Assembly: GCA_001767035.1 (NCBI GenBank)
Contig: MEKR01000168.1
Coordinates: forward strand, 1 to 32,487
From: Acidobacteria bacterium RIFCSPLOWO2_02_FULL_61_28
GTDB lineage: Bacteria > Acidobacteriota > Terriglobia > 2-12-FULL-54-10
Length of the DNA: 32,487 bases
Direction of reading: 5' to 3'
Position numbers and translations under genes: made by a program
Shown here: piece by piece, positions 7,519 to 17,059 of the stretch
Position numbering within the stretch: the first letter of the stretch is position 1
Layout of the letters: each line of letters begins with the position of its first letter
The notes under the pieces: model-generated
What the model saw: the letters and a program-made list of their open reading frames with translations, nothing else
What the model was told of the DNA's origin: nothing
The model's database searches: none

Positions 7519-10500
7519 CTAGAACACAAGCTTCAGCGCAAACTGGAGCTGGCGCGAGGTGGACGACCCGGTGCCGCTGATGACTCCCGCGCTGGAAATC
7601 GGGGCTTGCACGTCGGCGGTGCCCGCGAAGACGGTACGCGACGGCGTGGCAAAGTTCGCACGGTTGAGGATATTGAAGACCTCCGCCCGGAACTCCAGCC
7701 TTCCGCTCTCCCCCAAGAAACGGATCGCGGTATTTTTCACCACGGAGAAATCCAAGTTCGCCAGGCCGGGGCCGCGCAGGATATTCCGCCCCGCATTCCC
7801 CAAGAACCCGGCCGCCGGAACGGTAAAGGCGCAGGGATCATAGTACAGGTTCGGCGTGCCCAGTGCTCGTCCTGCGGCCACTCCCAGGCAGCCTGCCGTG
7901 GCGCCCGAAGTGATATTTTCGTTGCTGCGTCCCGGCAGCAGGTTCGGCCGGTCAATATTGGCGCTCGTGCCGATGCCTTGAGACCGGGACCGGTTCGTTT
8001 GCAGGTTCACGGTAAAGGGATAGCCGGTCTGGAGCGACAGGATGCTGCTCACCTGCCAGCCGTTCAGGATTTTGCCCATCACCCCTTCCGTTGCAACCAG
8101 CCGCGGCACCTGATAGATCGCATTGAGGCGCCAGTTGTGCTTGACATCAAAGACGGACGGCCCTTTGTCCACGTCCCGGCGGAGCATGTCGGTGGGCTGG
8201 ACCGGGGACGAGGAAACCACGTTGGTCGCCTCGGCCTGCGGCTCATCAAGCAGCTTGCTGAAGGTGTAGGCACTCTGGAATTGCAGACCTCGACTCAGCC
8301 GCTTCGACATCTGGAACTGAAGGGAGTTGTACCAGGAGCTTGCCGGGGCCGTAATCAACGTGACGTTGCCTAACTCGGGGTTCCTGTAAGGGTCGCGGAC
8401 CATCCAGCAGTAGGGTTGGTTCACGTCGAACGACTGACCGGGCGGGCGGGGCACGCAAACTCCATTTACGGGGATCCCCTGGGGAATGGCTGGGTTCCCA
8501 TCGCGAGTTCCTATGATGTTAATTCCCCGGGAGCCGGCATAGGCCAGGCTCAGAGCCATGGAATAAGGCAACTGCCGCTCCACCGTCAGGTTGTAGGACA
8601 GCAAGTGCTGCTGCTGCACCCGATAATCGAACAGCGACATCTGCTTTTGGACGTTTTGCGGTGTGAAGACGAACGGAATGGCAAACGTAGCCGGGTTTGG
8701 GACCGAACTGTTCGAGGAAAACGGTTTGGCGTTGGGCTGGATCACGTTCATGGTCGTGCCGTACGTTCCGATGTCATAGAGCACAGCGAAACCGCCCCGC
8801 ACCGCCGTCATGCCGTTTCCCATCACGTCCCAGCCAAAGCCGAACCGCGGGCTGACGTTGCGTCGCGTCGGATTCACGAAGGGAATCCCCACGGTCGGGT
8901 CCGTATCCCGATAGACGTCCCGGACTGCTGCCTGAATGCCGTATCGTTCGTACAACTGGGTGGCGAACTCGTAGCGCAGCCCCAGGTTCAAGGTCAAATT
9001 CGACAACACCCGGTAGTCATCCTGGAGGTAAAATCCCAGCGATGTGTAGCGGTAGTCGCGAGCCGTGTTCGAGCCCGGTGTAAGCGCCGAGTAAGTCTGC
9101 GGCTGGGCCCGCAGGAAATTCGCCACGTTGGCGAAGGTGGCCGAACCCCGGAAACCACGGGAGGTAAAATCAAACAGCCGGAAGCGGTTGATGAGGGTCC
9201 CGAACTTCAGCGAATGCTTTCCGCGCGTGTAGAACACGTCATCGCTCCAGGTGAAAACGTTCTGGGGCAGATATGACGGAGTCGTCCCGTGCGGGCCCAT
9301 CGGCGCGATGCCCCCAATACTGATCGTTCCCAGCTCATTACTGCTTTCCGGGACAAACGAAAACTGCGGGCCGGCGTGGGGGACCGTAGAGTCGGTCCGG
9401 GGCGCCGTGCGGCTATAGGAGAAGCGGGCCGTGTTCAGCAGTGTTCCGGAGAAAATGTGGTTCTCCGACAGCGTCGCAAACTGGCCCCGGCTCCGGTTGT
9501 TCACATTGTACCCGGGATAGTTCTGGATCCCACCGACACCACTGGCAGTGGAACCGCTGACCCCCGTGGTCAGCTCCGCATCATCAATCGTGTACCGGAC
9601 AAACAGGCTGTCGTTGGCTCCCATGGTATGGTCCACCCGCAACTGCCCGAAGTCGTCCCGCGTCGGGGAAGTAAAGGGATCTGTGAACTGGTTGTTGGGG
9701 AGGTTGGGAAGCGGGTAAAGGGCTAACAACGGTGCGGTCACCGGCGAAACCGTTACCGACGTTACCGTCCCCAGTTGCGGGCATGCGGTATTCGTGATTG
9801 TCGCGCCTGCCGGGCCGTGGCACCCGGCGCCGATCACGTTATCAACGATGGTGAGACCCAAACGCTGCCGCAATCCTTCGTAAACGGCATGGAAGAAGGT
9901 CTTGTCCCTGTTGATCGGCCCGCCGAAGGAAGCTCCAAACTGATTTCGCTTGTAGGGCGGCAAGCGGAAGTCGGGACCGGTGGCGGGTGATTTGTAATCG
10001 AAGAAATTCCGCGCGTCGAGCGCGCTGTTCCGCAGATACTCCAGAACGCTGCCGTGAAAATCGTTGGTGCCGTTCTTGCTCACCAGCACCACCTGGCTGC
10101 CCATTCTCAACCCGTACTCGGCGCTGAAGGCATTGGTGACGACACGGAATTCCCGGATGCCATCAATCCCCATCGTGCCGCCGGCGAGCGAAGCAGAATT
10201 GGCTCCCAGAAGGGTGAGCATCGGAGCGCCGTCCAGGATGTAATTGTTGGAATAGACGGGCGCGCCGTTGCTGCTGTACCAAAGCCCGCCGGAGTTGGGG
10301 TTCGCTCCGACGTTGCGGTGCTGTGTGACTCCGGGTTGCAGCAGGGTCAGGTCAATATAGTTGCGGCCGTTCAAGGGCAGGTCGGCTACTTTCTGCTCGT
10401 CCACCAATCCCCCCAAGGAGCCGCTGGTGGTGTTCACCAGAGGAGCCTCCGCCGTCACTGCCACCGTCTGCGTGACCGCTCCCACCTCCAGGGTGAAATT

Positions 10501-10830
10501 GATGACCGCCTCCTGGGAGATGGTGAGCGTCAAACCGCTGCGAATCGCCGTCTGAAATCCGGCGTGTTCCGCGCGGACTTCATAGCTGCCCACCGGCAAC
10601 GCCGAGAACCGGTAGGAGCCATCGCCGGCGCTGACCCCCGTGCGGGTCTGCCCGGTCTCCACATTGGTTGCCGTCAGTGCGGCATCCGGCACGACCGCGC
10701 CCGTGGCGTCCTTCACCACTCCCAGGATCGTAGCGGTCGGCAGTTGCGCGAACATTACGGAAGCAAACACCCCGACGCATAGCAGAGAAGCAAACAGTAC
10801 CCCGCCCCTTCTCTGTAAACGTTTTTCCAT
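7519..10830 (-). CDS. TonB-dependent receptor, Oar-like, with carboxypeptidase regulatory-like domain
   Basis: A 1103-residue outer-membrane receptor, start ATG 10830-10828 after AAAAGGAGGGGGC. Order: signal peptide (about 1-29, ending VMFAQ), carboxypeptidase-regulatory-like domain (about 30-115, ILGVVKDATGAVVPDAAL, GSYRFSALPVGSYEVRAEHAGF), plug (about 120-240, LVDEQKVADLPLNGRNYIDLTLLQPGV), and a barrel of about 850 residues ending RQLQFALKLVF. It is a close paralogue of the divergent receptor at 11740-14997: the signal, regulatory and plug regions align nearly without gaps. It is the first gene of a minus-strand series that runs to the left edge of the window, and has a candidate promoter at 10892-10922. 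Its presumed partner is the amidohydrolase at 6087-7271. Ligand unknown. Confidence 0.93.
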   Translation of the reverse strand: MEKRLQRRGGVLFASLLCVGVFASVMFAQLPTATILGVVKDATGAVVPDAALTATNVETGQTRTGVSAGDGSYRFSALPVGSYEVRAEHAGFQTAIRSGLTLTISQEAVINFTLEVGAVTQTVAVTAEAPLVNTTSGSLGGLVDEQKVADLPLNGRNYIDLTLLQPGVTQHRNVGANPNSGGLWYSSNGAPVYSNNYILDGAPMLTLLGANSASLAGGTMGIDGIREFRVVTNAFSAEYGLRMGSQVVLVSKNGTNDFHGSVLEYLRNSALDARNFFDYKSPATGPDFRLPPYKRNQFGASFGGPINRDKTFFHAVYEGLRQRLGLTIVDNVIGAGCHGPAGATITNTACPQLGTVTSVTVSPVTAPLLALYPLPNLPNNQFTDPFTSPTRDDFGQLRVDHTMGANDSLFVRYTIDDAELTTGVSGSTASGVGGIQNYPGYNVNNRSRGQFATLSENHIFSGTLLNTARFSYSRTAPRTDSTVPHAGPQFSFVPESSNELGTISIGGIAPMGPHGTTPSYLPQNVFTWSDDVFYTRGKHSLKFGTLINRFRLFDFTSRGFRGSATFANVANFLRAQPQTYSALTPGSNTARDYRYTSLGFYLQDDYRVLSNLTLNLGLRYEFATQLYERYGIQAAVRDVYRDTDPTVGIPFVNPTRRNVSPRFGFGWDVMGNGMTAVRGGFAVLYDIGTYGTTMNVIQPNAKPFSSNSSVPNPATFAIPFVFTPQNVQKQMSLFDYRVQQQHLLSYNLTVERQLPYSMALSLAYAGSRGINIIGTRDGNPAIPQGIPVNGVCVPRPPGQSFDVNQPYCWMVRDPYRNPELGNVTLITAPASSWYNSLQFQMSKRLSRGLQFQSAYTFSKLLDEPQAEATNVVSSSPVQPTDMLRRDVDKGPSVFDVKHNWRLNAIYQVPRLVATEGVMGKILNGWQVSSILSLQTGYPFTVNLQTNRSRSQGIGTSANIDRPNLLPGRSNENITSGATAGCLGVAAGRALGTPNLYYDPCAFTVPAAGFLGNAGRNILRGPGLANLDFSVVKNTAIRFLGESGRLEFRAEVFNILNRANFATPSRTVFAGTADVQAPISSAGVISGTGSSTSRQLQFALKLVF

Positions 10831-10891
10831 GCCCCCTCCTTTTCAATTACGACTAGAGGCGAACGAAACCGTCCCCGTACTATTTGGCTGC

Positions 10892-10922
10892 ATTATGCAA
10901 CAGGAACCGATCTGATTGTCAA
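10892..10922 (-). promoter_or_regulatory. Candidate sigma-70 promoter for the minus-strand receptor/hydrolase series
   Basis: On the minus strand a perfect -35 box TTGACA (10922-10917) is followed after 19 bases by CATAAT (10897-10892), one mismatch from consensus and preceded by TTG. The spacer is 2 longer than ideal. Predicted transcription would begin near 10885, giving a leader of about 55 bases to the ATG at 10830. Confidence 0.5.
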
Positions 10923-11286
10923 CGAAAAACTTCTTTTCCTGTTTCTCAACCCCGTTTTACAAACAGTTGACTTCCCTTCGGCCCGCCCGGCGCCCTTAAC
11001 CTTGATTCTCCCCATTCCATCCGGTTTCCAGAAAATCCGCAGAAGGAAAGGGGCTGCGTCCACAGTTCTACTTTCTTGACCAATGTCGTTTGTTATTCGG
11101 CATTTTCTTGGCCACGGTTGCGATGGTAATAATTTTTGTGTCAGAAAAGGCTTCCGGGGGGAGAATGGGGGCGCCCCCGGTGAATAACTAGTGCACCCTC
11201 AAAAGGTTGCAACCGTCCGCGATTTATCTCTCCTGAATCACGACTTTCCGTTCTGGGAGTTCGAGAAAAAGAACAATTGGCGACTC

Positions 11287-11325
11287 TGTGGGAAATGCCA
11301 CAAGATGGATGGGGGAATTGCCCCA
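11287..11325. promoter_or_regulatory. Pair of related 16-bp palindromes, candidate operators
   Basis: TGTGGGAAATGCCACA (11287-11302) and TGGGGGAATTGCCCCA (11310-11325) share the form TGNGGGAAWTGCCNCA. Positions 3 and 14 change together (T/A to G/C), keeping the dyad. Centres are 23 bp apart, about two helical turns. They lie between the two candidate divergent promoters, as expected of a dimeric regulator's sites. No regulator gene is adjacent. Confidence 0.45.
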
Positions 11326-11473
11326 TAATTCTGCCGAAAATTAGGTCTCGTCTCTTGCGTGCCACGATTGACTTTTTCTCGGCTGCGCTCACAGGGGGAT
11401 CGGCCAGCGGCCCGTCCGACTGCAAGTTCGAGGCGGTTCCGTCTGGGGTACGTTGGCGCCCCGCAACGAACGC

Positions 11474-11502
11474 TTGACTCGCGACTAGAGCACTGCTACC
11501 CT
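11474..11502 (+). promoter_or_regulatory. Weak candidate promoter for the plus-strand receptor
   Basis: TTGACT (11474-11479), a 17-base spacer, then TACCCT (11497-11502). The -35 box is good but the -10 is poor. If real, the leader to the ATG at 11740 would be about 230 bases. Confidence 0.25.
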
Positions 11503-11739
11503 TTTGGGTGACTAAAAAAGAAGAGCCGAACCATGGGACGAAATCGGTCAAGGAAACAGGGCAGCGGAGTTATCTTTCTTCATCTAGCGGAGCTTCCCGA
11601 AAGCAAGTGGACTGAGGGAAGCGAGGGTAAGTGACGTCGGGCAGGACGAGGGAAGCCCGGCGTCCAGAAACGAGTTGGGGCACAACCAGGGAATAGCAGG
11701 TGTGCGTTCCCATTCACCCGTAATCGAGAAGGAGGGGTC

Positions 11740-14700
11740 ATGGAAAACGTTCTACGAAAAACAGGCGGGCTAGTGTTTTCGCTTCTTTTGTGGGCCGGAG
11801 TTTGCACCTCGTTCGCTTTCGCCCAACTGCCGACCGCCACAGTCCTGGGCGCGGTAAAGGACTCCAGCGGCGCGGTTGTGCCGGGGGCCGCGTTGACGGC
11901 AAGAAATGTGGAAACCGGACAAACCCGAACCGCCGTCAGCGCCGCGGATGGCTCCTATCGCTTCGCTGCGTTGCCGGTGGGCAACTATGAAGTCCGTGTG
12001 GAGCAAAGCGGATTTCAAGCCGCGGTCCGCAGCGGATTGACGCTTACGGTGTCCCAGGAAGCGGTGGTCAACTTCACGCTGGAGGTGGGAGCGGTCACCC
12101 AAACGATCGCGGTGACGGGGGAGGCTCCTTTGGTCAACACCACCAGCGGTTCCCTGGGCGGACTGGTGGACGAGCGAAAAGTAGCCGACCTGCCCTTGAA
12201 CGGGAGAAATTTTATTGACTTGACCATGCTCCAGCCGGGCATCCAGGAAAGTAAAGAACTCCGCTCGCATTCCAACCGCTATGGGGGCTGGTACAGCAGC
12301 AACGGCGCGCCCCTGCGCTCCAACAACTACCTCCTGGACGGGGCCCCGATGGTAGGCATCTACGGCGGCTCTCCGTCCACGCAAAGCGGGAACACGCTGG
12401 GCCTGGAGGGAATTCGGGAGTGGCGCGTGGTGACCAACTCGTTCCCCGCCGAGTACGGCTTGACCATGGGCAGCCAGATGGTGGTGGTGACCAAGAGCGG
12501 GACCAATAATTTCCACGGCTCGCTCTTTGAGTACCTGCGCAACAGCGTCCTGGACGCCCGCAATTTCTTCGACTATAAGGTGCCCGGAGTCAACGAAAGC
12601 CGCCTGCCGCCATTCAAGCGAAACAACTTCGGCGGCTCCATCGGCGGCCCAATCCGACAGGATAAGACATTTTTCCATGCTACTTATGAAGGATTGCGGG
12701 AGCGGTTGGGCATCACCAGCATCTTGACCACGGTAGGCGAGGGGTGTCGCGGCCCTGGAGGGGCAACGATCACCAACGCCGCGTGCCCGCAACTGCAGAA
12801 CATACCGCCGGTAACGATCACGCCAACCAGCGCGCTCTTCCTACCGACTTTTCCGCTTCCCAATCTGCCCAACAACGAATACACCTTCCCCTACAGCCAA
12901 CCGGGCAGGGAGGACTTCGGGCAGATACGGGTGGACCAGAGAATCTCCGACGATGACAACTTGTTTGTCCGTTACACCATCGCTGATGGAGGAAAGACCC
13001 ATCTGTTGAGCTACCCGGGGTTTCGGGCGGTGCGGAGCAGCCGGAACCAGTACGCCACCTTGTCGGAGAGCCACGTCTTCTCCCCCACGTTGTTGAACAC
13101 CTTCCAAGTCTCTTTCAGCCGGATGTTCAATTTGGGAGACGCTATCGGCCTTCAAATCCTCGGGCCGGAGGCCAGATTCATGGCCAACAATAAGTTCTCC
13201 GTCCTCCAGGGAGTCGGTCAGATCAACATCACCGGCTTCCCCCAGTGGGGGCCATCCACCTTCTACCCGCACGAGTATAAGAAGAATACCTGGGTCTACA
13301 GCGACGATCTGTTTTACACGCAGGGCCGGCACGCGCTCAAGTTCGGCGCTCTCATCAACCGTTACCACTATTCCACCTTGAACCCTTACTTCACGCGAGG
13401 TTGGGTTTTCTTCCCGAACCTGGCTGGGTTCTTGTCGGGCACGCCCAGCGCCATCCGCGCGGCGAGCGTGGACGGGGAGACCAATATTCTCCCGCATCGG
13501 TCGTTCAAACATACGGTCCTGGGATTTTACGTGCAGGATGACTTCCGGGTGTTGCCCAATTTCACGTTGAACCTGGGGCTGCGCTATGAATTTAGCACCG
13601 AGTTTCAGGAAGCCAATGGCCATGCCTCGCCGTTAATTGATGCTCGCAACGACGCCGCTACCACAGTGGGGCGCAAGGTCGTTGAAAACAACACCCTACG
13701 CAATTTCAGCCCGCGATTTGGCTTTGCCTGGGACGTACTGGGGGACGGGCGGACGGCCGTCCGGGGCGGTTTTGCCTTGCTTTACGACCTCGGCAACGTG
13801 AACGCGGCGACCATCCAAGGCATTTGCAGCCCGCCGCATTGCAGTCTGGGCGCCCTTGGGGGGCCGCCGGCAACAGCCGCTTACCGCTCTCTCCCTCTGG
13901 CCATTCCCCCAGGTGTTCTGGGAAGGACGGTGATGGGGTTGGATTACCATCTCCAGCAGCCTCACATCCTGCACTACAACCTGGCGGTCGAGCGCCAGTT
14001 GCCCGGAGAGATGGCCGTCACCTTGGCCTATGCCGGCTCCCGAGGCATCAACCTCATCCAGGTCACCGACGGAAATCCGACCGTGCCTCAGATTCTGCCC
14101 GACGGCCGCAAGTTCTGGACCGGCACCGACCCACGGATCAACCCCAACTGGAATGACTACCAGATGTATACAGCCGGAGCCAGCTCCTGGTACAACTCCA
14201 TGCAGTTCAGCGTGCTCAAGCGTTTGACCCGAGGGGTGCAGTTCCAGAGCTCCTATACCTGGTCGAAGGTCCTCGATGAACCGCAAGATCAATTCTCGGG
14301 CCTGGGTACCCCCTCCGATCCCAGCAACATCCGTTTAGACCGGGGACCAGCGGAGTATGACGTGCGGCATAACTTGCGTTTCAACGCGATTTACCGTTTG
14401 CCGGAACTGGTCTCCTCGGGGGGCGTGGCAGGGTCTCTCCTGAATGGCTGGGCGATGAGCGGGATCCTTTCCCTCAATACCGGTTTGCCGCTGAATCCGC
14501 AACTGGCGGCCAACCGCTCGCGCTCGAATGTTCTCAGCGGAGGTACGGTCGTTGACCGGCCCGACTTGGTGCCGGGGGGCAAGATCGCCGACACCATGCA
14601 AGGCGTTTCCCGCGGTTGTGGGACAGGTCCGGGAAGCATCCCGGCAGGAACCCCGGTGGGAACTCCGGAGCGGTGGTACGATCCCTGCGCGTTCACACTT

Positions 14701-14997
14701 CCGCTCCCGGGATATTTAGGAAACGCCGGCCGCAACATCTTGCGGGTACCGGGTGTGGCCAACCTCGACTTTTCCCTGCTGAAGGATTTTCCACTGCGAT
14801 TTCTGGGTGAGAGCGGGAAGTTGGAATTCCGGGCAGAGTTCTTCAACATCTTGAACCGGGCCAATTTCTATGCTCCCAGCAACGCCGTGTTCGGCGGCCG
14901 CGCGCCAACGGAAAACCCCCAGGCGACCGCAGGGCGAATTACGGAAACCCGCGCCACCTCGCGGCAGATTCAGTTCGCGCTGAAGATTATCTTCTAA
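11740..14997 (+). CDS. TonB-dependent receptor, Oar-like, with carboxypeptidase regulatory-like domain
   Basis: A 1085-residue outer-membrane receptor. The ATG at 11740 follows GAGAAGGAGGGGTC. Signal peptide about 1-29 (ending SFAFAQ); carboxypeptidase-regulatory-like domain about 30-115 (VLGAVKDSSGAVVPGAAL, GSYRFAALPVGNYEVRVEQSGF); plug about 120-240 (LVDERKVADLPLNGRNFIDLTMLQPGI); beta barrel ending RQIQFALKIIF. It is a near full-length paralogue of the divergent gene at 7519-10830 and of the fragment at 1-249; even the bases around the ribosome binding site and first codons resemble those of the fragment. The YtcJ-like amidohydrolase downstream (start 15142) repeats the receptor-then-hydrolase order seen on the other strand, but with a different hydrolase family. 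A strong stem-loop (15016-15044) separates the two. Ligand unknown. Confidence 0.93.
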   Translation: MENVLRKTGGLVFSLLLWAGVCTSFAFAQLPTATVLGAVKDSSGAVVPGAALTARNVETGQTRTAVSAADGSYRFAALPVGNYEVRVEQSGFQAAVRSGLTLTVSQEAVVNFTLEVGAVTQTIAVTGEAPLVNTTSGSLGGLVDERKVADLPLNGRNFIDLTMLQPGIQESKELRSHSNRYGGWYSSNGAPLRSNNYLLDGAPMVGIYGGSPSTQSGNTLGLEGIREWRVVTNSFPAEYGLTMGSQMVVVTKSGTNNFHGSLFEYLRNSVLDARNFFDYKVPGVNESRLPPFKRNNFGGSIGGPIRQDKTFFHATYEGLRERLGITSILTTVGEGCRGPGGATITNAACPQLQNIPPVTITPTSALFLPTFPLPNLPNNEYTFPYSQPGREDFGQIRVDQRISDDDNLFVRYTIADGGKTHLLSYPGFRAVRSSRNQYATLSESHVFSPTLLNTFQVSFSRMFNLGDAIGLQILGPEARFMANNKFSVLQGVGQINITGFPQWGPSTFYPHEYKKNTWVYSDDLFYTQGRHALKFGALINRYHYSTLNPYFTRGWVFFPNLAGFLSGTPSAIRAASVDGETNILPHRSFKHTVLGFYVQDDFRVLPNFTLNLGLRYEFSTEFQEANGHASPLIDARNDAATTVGRKVVENNTLRNFSPRFGFAWDVLGDGRTAVRGGFALLYDLGNVNAATIQGICSPPHCSLGALGGPPATAAYRSLPLAIPPGVLGRTVMGLDYHLQQPHILHYNLAVERQLPGEMAVTLAYAGSRGINLIQVTDGNPTVPQILPDGRKFWTGTDPRINPNWNDYQMYTAGASSWYNSMQFSVLKRLTRGVQFQSSYTWSKVLDEPQDQFSGLGTPSDPSNIRLDRGPAEYDVRHNLRFNAIYRLPELVSSGGVAGSLLNGWAMSGILSLNTGLPLNPQLAANRSRSNVLSGGTVVDRPDLVPGGKIADTMQGVSRGCGTGPGSIPAGTPVGTPERWYDPCAFTLPLPGYLGNAGRNILRVPGVANLDFSLLKDFPLRFLGESGKLEFRAEFFNILNRANFYAPSNAVFGGRAPTENPQATAGRITETRATSRQIQFALKIIF

Positions 14998-15015
14998 GAG
15001 CTGGTTCATCCAACC

Positions 15016-15044
15016 ATTCCGATCCCGCCCGGCGGGATCGGAAT
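15016..15044 (+). terminator. Strong GC stem-loop after the receptor gene
   Basis: The 14-base arm ATTCCGATCCCGCC (15016-15029) and its exact reverse complement (15031-15044) are separated by one base, so the stem would open to a slightly larger loop. It begins 19 bases after the receptor stop. No T-run follows, so full intrinsic termination is doubtful. It could instead reduce read-through into the hydrolase gene or protect the receptor mRNA 3' end. Confidence 0.5.
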
Positions 15045-15141
15045 GACCTCAAGCGTGGCGCTGCGTCCGGTGTGCGTGTCGCCGTGTGGCCGGGCCGATC
15101 AGTCCTACGCTCGCACAAAATCAAACGAGGAGGGTATGGGC

Positions 15142-17052
15142 ATGTTCAGACGACTCCATTTGCGATTGGGGGTCCTAGCGGGCCTGCTGTGGTTCGGAGG
15201 CAGTTTCCTTCTGGCGCAGCAAACCCCGCCGCAGGAAATGGTTCTTTACAACGGCAAGATTGTGACGGTGGATGACGGCAGCAACACCTCCCGGATTGGA
15301 ACCATCGGTCAGGCCATGCACGTCAAAGATGGAAAGGTGCAACGTGTCGGCGCCAACGCTCAGATTCGGGCCCTGGCGGGTCCCAACGCGCGAGTGGTTG
15401 ACCTGAAGGGCCGCACGGTTCTGCCGGGACTGATCGGCACGCATGACCATCCCCACGATTTTGACGCCGTGAACCGGTGGATCGTGAAGAAGGTGATCCC
15501 GGAGGACGTGGTGGTCTCGCGGTTTCTCGACGGCAGCCCCGAGGAGAATTTGTCGGCTTTCCCGAAGGTCCTGGGCGAAGCGGTCAGCAAGGCCAGGCCG
15601 GGCCAGTGGATTTACATCGTGGTCGAGCTGGGGAAAAACTGGGAATATTCGGCGGGCGCGCGAGGGCTGTTCGACAAGAAAATCTTCAATATTCTCGACG
15701 GGAAACGGATTCCCAAAGAGATGCTGGACGCGATCGCCCCGAACAATCCGGTGTTGGTTCGGGACGTCTTCACCGGGACGCTGATGAACGAACTGGCGGT
15801 TCAGCAGTCACGGGAGGTTTGGAAGGATTACCCTGAGTTTCAGGACTGCCTGGCAGGGCGGGAAGGACCTGGGGTGTCGGGGGCAGGGCCGTGCGGAGCG
15901 GGTAACTTCTTGGGAGCGATGCGCTGGGCCTTCCCCGACGTGATGATGCGGAACCATTACGCCCTCATGCGGGAGGTCTACCGGCTGGGGACGGAGTGGT
16001 GGGCCGGCTACGGAGAGACTGCCGTGAGTTCGTCGTGTTTCAACCCGATGTGCGTGCAGGTATATGACGACCTGGATCGCAGCGGCCAGATGGCGATGCG
16101 ATGGCACTACGGCTGGGCCTGGGTCCCCCGGACACTGAACGAACAGTTCACCCGCAACTTTGTCAACGCCATGGCGGGGCGCGGTTCGGATTATTTCTGG
16201 TTTGGGGGTTTTTCCAATGCGGGGGTCATCCCGGGCTTCTGTACGACCGCCACGCCAGTTAGTACGCAATACCCTGCGCGAACATGGCGCTGTGACGTAC
16301 AGCCCAACCATCCGGATTACATGACTCTCTTTAATTTCCTCAAGTCCGGCGGGCGCTTCAGCTTTCATTCCGCGGGCGACAAAGACATAGACGGCCTGCT
16401 GGAGGTCATCGAAAAAGCCAGCAAAGAGGCCGGGATGACCGACGAGCAGATTCGCGCCAAACGCCACACCTTTGACCACGGTTCCATGGCCCCTCGTCCC
16501 GATCAGTTGGACAAGATAAAAAGATTGGGATTAATCGCCAGCCAAGGCCCGGCCTACATCTACGAAGATGCTCCCCCGATCTTTGCTGTGTACGGGGAGA
16601 GGGTTGCGGAATGGAATGCCCCGCATAAGAGGATTGTAGATGCCGGCATTCACACCGCGATTGAGCTGGATCGCCCCTTGGGCTCCACCGATTTCACTTT
16701 TTTCCACTACCTCTACTGGGTGATCAGCCGGAAGGCCTGGGACGGAAAAGTGTATGTAGGAGACCAGAGAGTCAGCCGGGAGATCGCTTTGAAATCAGCG
16801 ACCCGGGGGGGCGCTTACTATATTCTCCGGGATTCCGTCTTGGGATCACTCGAGCCGGGCAAGTGGGCCGACTTCATCATCCTGGACCGGGATTATCTGA
16901 CCATTCCGGAGGATGACATTCCGAACATCCGGGTTCTGATGACATCGCTGGGGGGCAAGGTAGTGCACCTGGTCCCTTCCTTGGCCAAGGAACTCGGGAT
17001 GGAGCCTACCGGCGCGCAAGTAACGCTCGGGTTTCACCCCTCGAAATGGTAA
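15142..17052 (+). CDS. Exported amidohydrolase, amidohydrolase_3 / YtcJ-like
   Basis: A 636-residue metal-dependent hydrolase. I chose the ATG at 15142 (MFRRLHLRLG) because AGGAGG at 15128-15133 is 8 bases away; the ATG at 15136 is only 2 bases from it, and the frame reaching back to 15043 is unsupported. A Sec-type signal peptide occupies about 1-26 (ending FLLAQ). The family shows in MVLYNGKIVTVDD, then PGLIGTHDHPHD with the HxH metal ligands H101 and H103, HSAGDKDID, KRHTFDHGSMAPRPDQLD, and the C-terminal composite-domain signature GSLEPGKWADFIILDRDYL. YtcJ-like enzymes hydrolyse amide or similar bonds of varied small molecules; the substrate is unknown. It follows the receptor at 11740-14997 in the same direction and converges with the molybdenum hydroxylase genes (stop codons 7 bp apart). 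Confidence 0.9.
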   Translation: MFRRLHLRLGVLAGLLWFGGSFLLAQQTPPQEMVLYNGKIVTVDDGSNTSRIGTIGQAMHVKDGKVQRVGANAQIRALAGPNARVVDLKGRTVLPGLIGTHDHPHDFDAVNRWIVKKVIPEDVVVSRFLDGSPEENLSAFPKVLGEAVSKARPGQWIYIVVELGKNWEYSAGARGLFDKKIFNILDGKRIPKEMLDAIAPNNPVLVRDVFTGTLMNELAVQQSREVWKDYPEFQDCLAGREGPGVSGAGPCGAGNFLGAMRWAFPDVMMRNHYALMREVYRLGTEWWAGYGETAVSSSCFNPMCVQVYDDLDRSGQMAMRWHYGWAWVPRTLNEQFTRNFVNAMAGRGSDYFWFGGFSNAGVIPGFCTTATPVSTQYPARTWRCDVQPNHPDYMTLFNFLKSGGRFSFHSAGDKDIDGLLEVIEKASKEAGMTDEQIRAKRHTFDHGSMAPRPDQLDKIKRLGLIASQGPAYIYEDAPPIFAVYGERVAEWNAPHKRIVDAGIHTAIELDRPLGSTDFTFFHYLYWVISRKAWDGKVYVGDQRVSREIALKSATRGGAYYILRDSVLGSLEPGKWADFIILDRDYLTIPEDDIPNIRVLMTSLGGKVVHLVPSLAKELGMEPTGAQVTLGFHPSKW

Positions 17053-17059
17053 AAACGTT

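Larger units (their letters stand above)
10831..11739. other. 909-bp intergenic region between divergent receptor genes
   Basis: No convincing gene is present: the short open frames here have no recognisable domain and no good ribosome binding site. The region holds the start signals of both divergent receptor genes, the candidate promoters at 10892-10922 and 11474-11502, and a pair of related 16-bp palindromes at 11287-11325. Its length is unusual in an otherwise compact locus, consistent with a shared control region. Confidence 0.7.

Noticed and set aside
11310-11325. Possible sigma-54 promoter (GG/GC elements) within the second palindrome
   Set aside because: The spacing between the GG and TTGC elements does not match the -24/-12 arrangement; the dyad explanation fits better.
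11141-11551. A 136-codon minus-strand frame in the divergent receptor gap
   Set aside because: No ribosome binding site, no domain, and it covers the candidate operators; treated as noncoding.
15043-15141. An earlier start for the YtcJ-like amidohydrolase
   Set aside because: It would begin inside the stem-loop after the receptor gene and lacks a ribosome binding site; the signal peptide and AGGAGG place the start at 15142.
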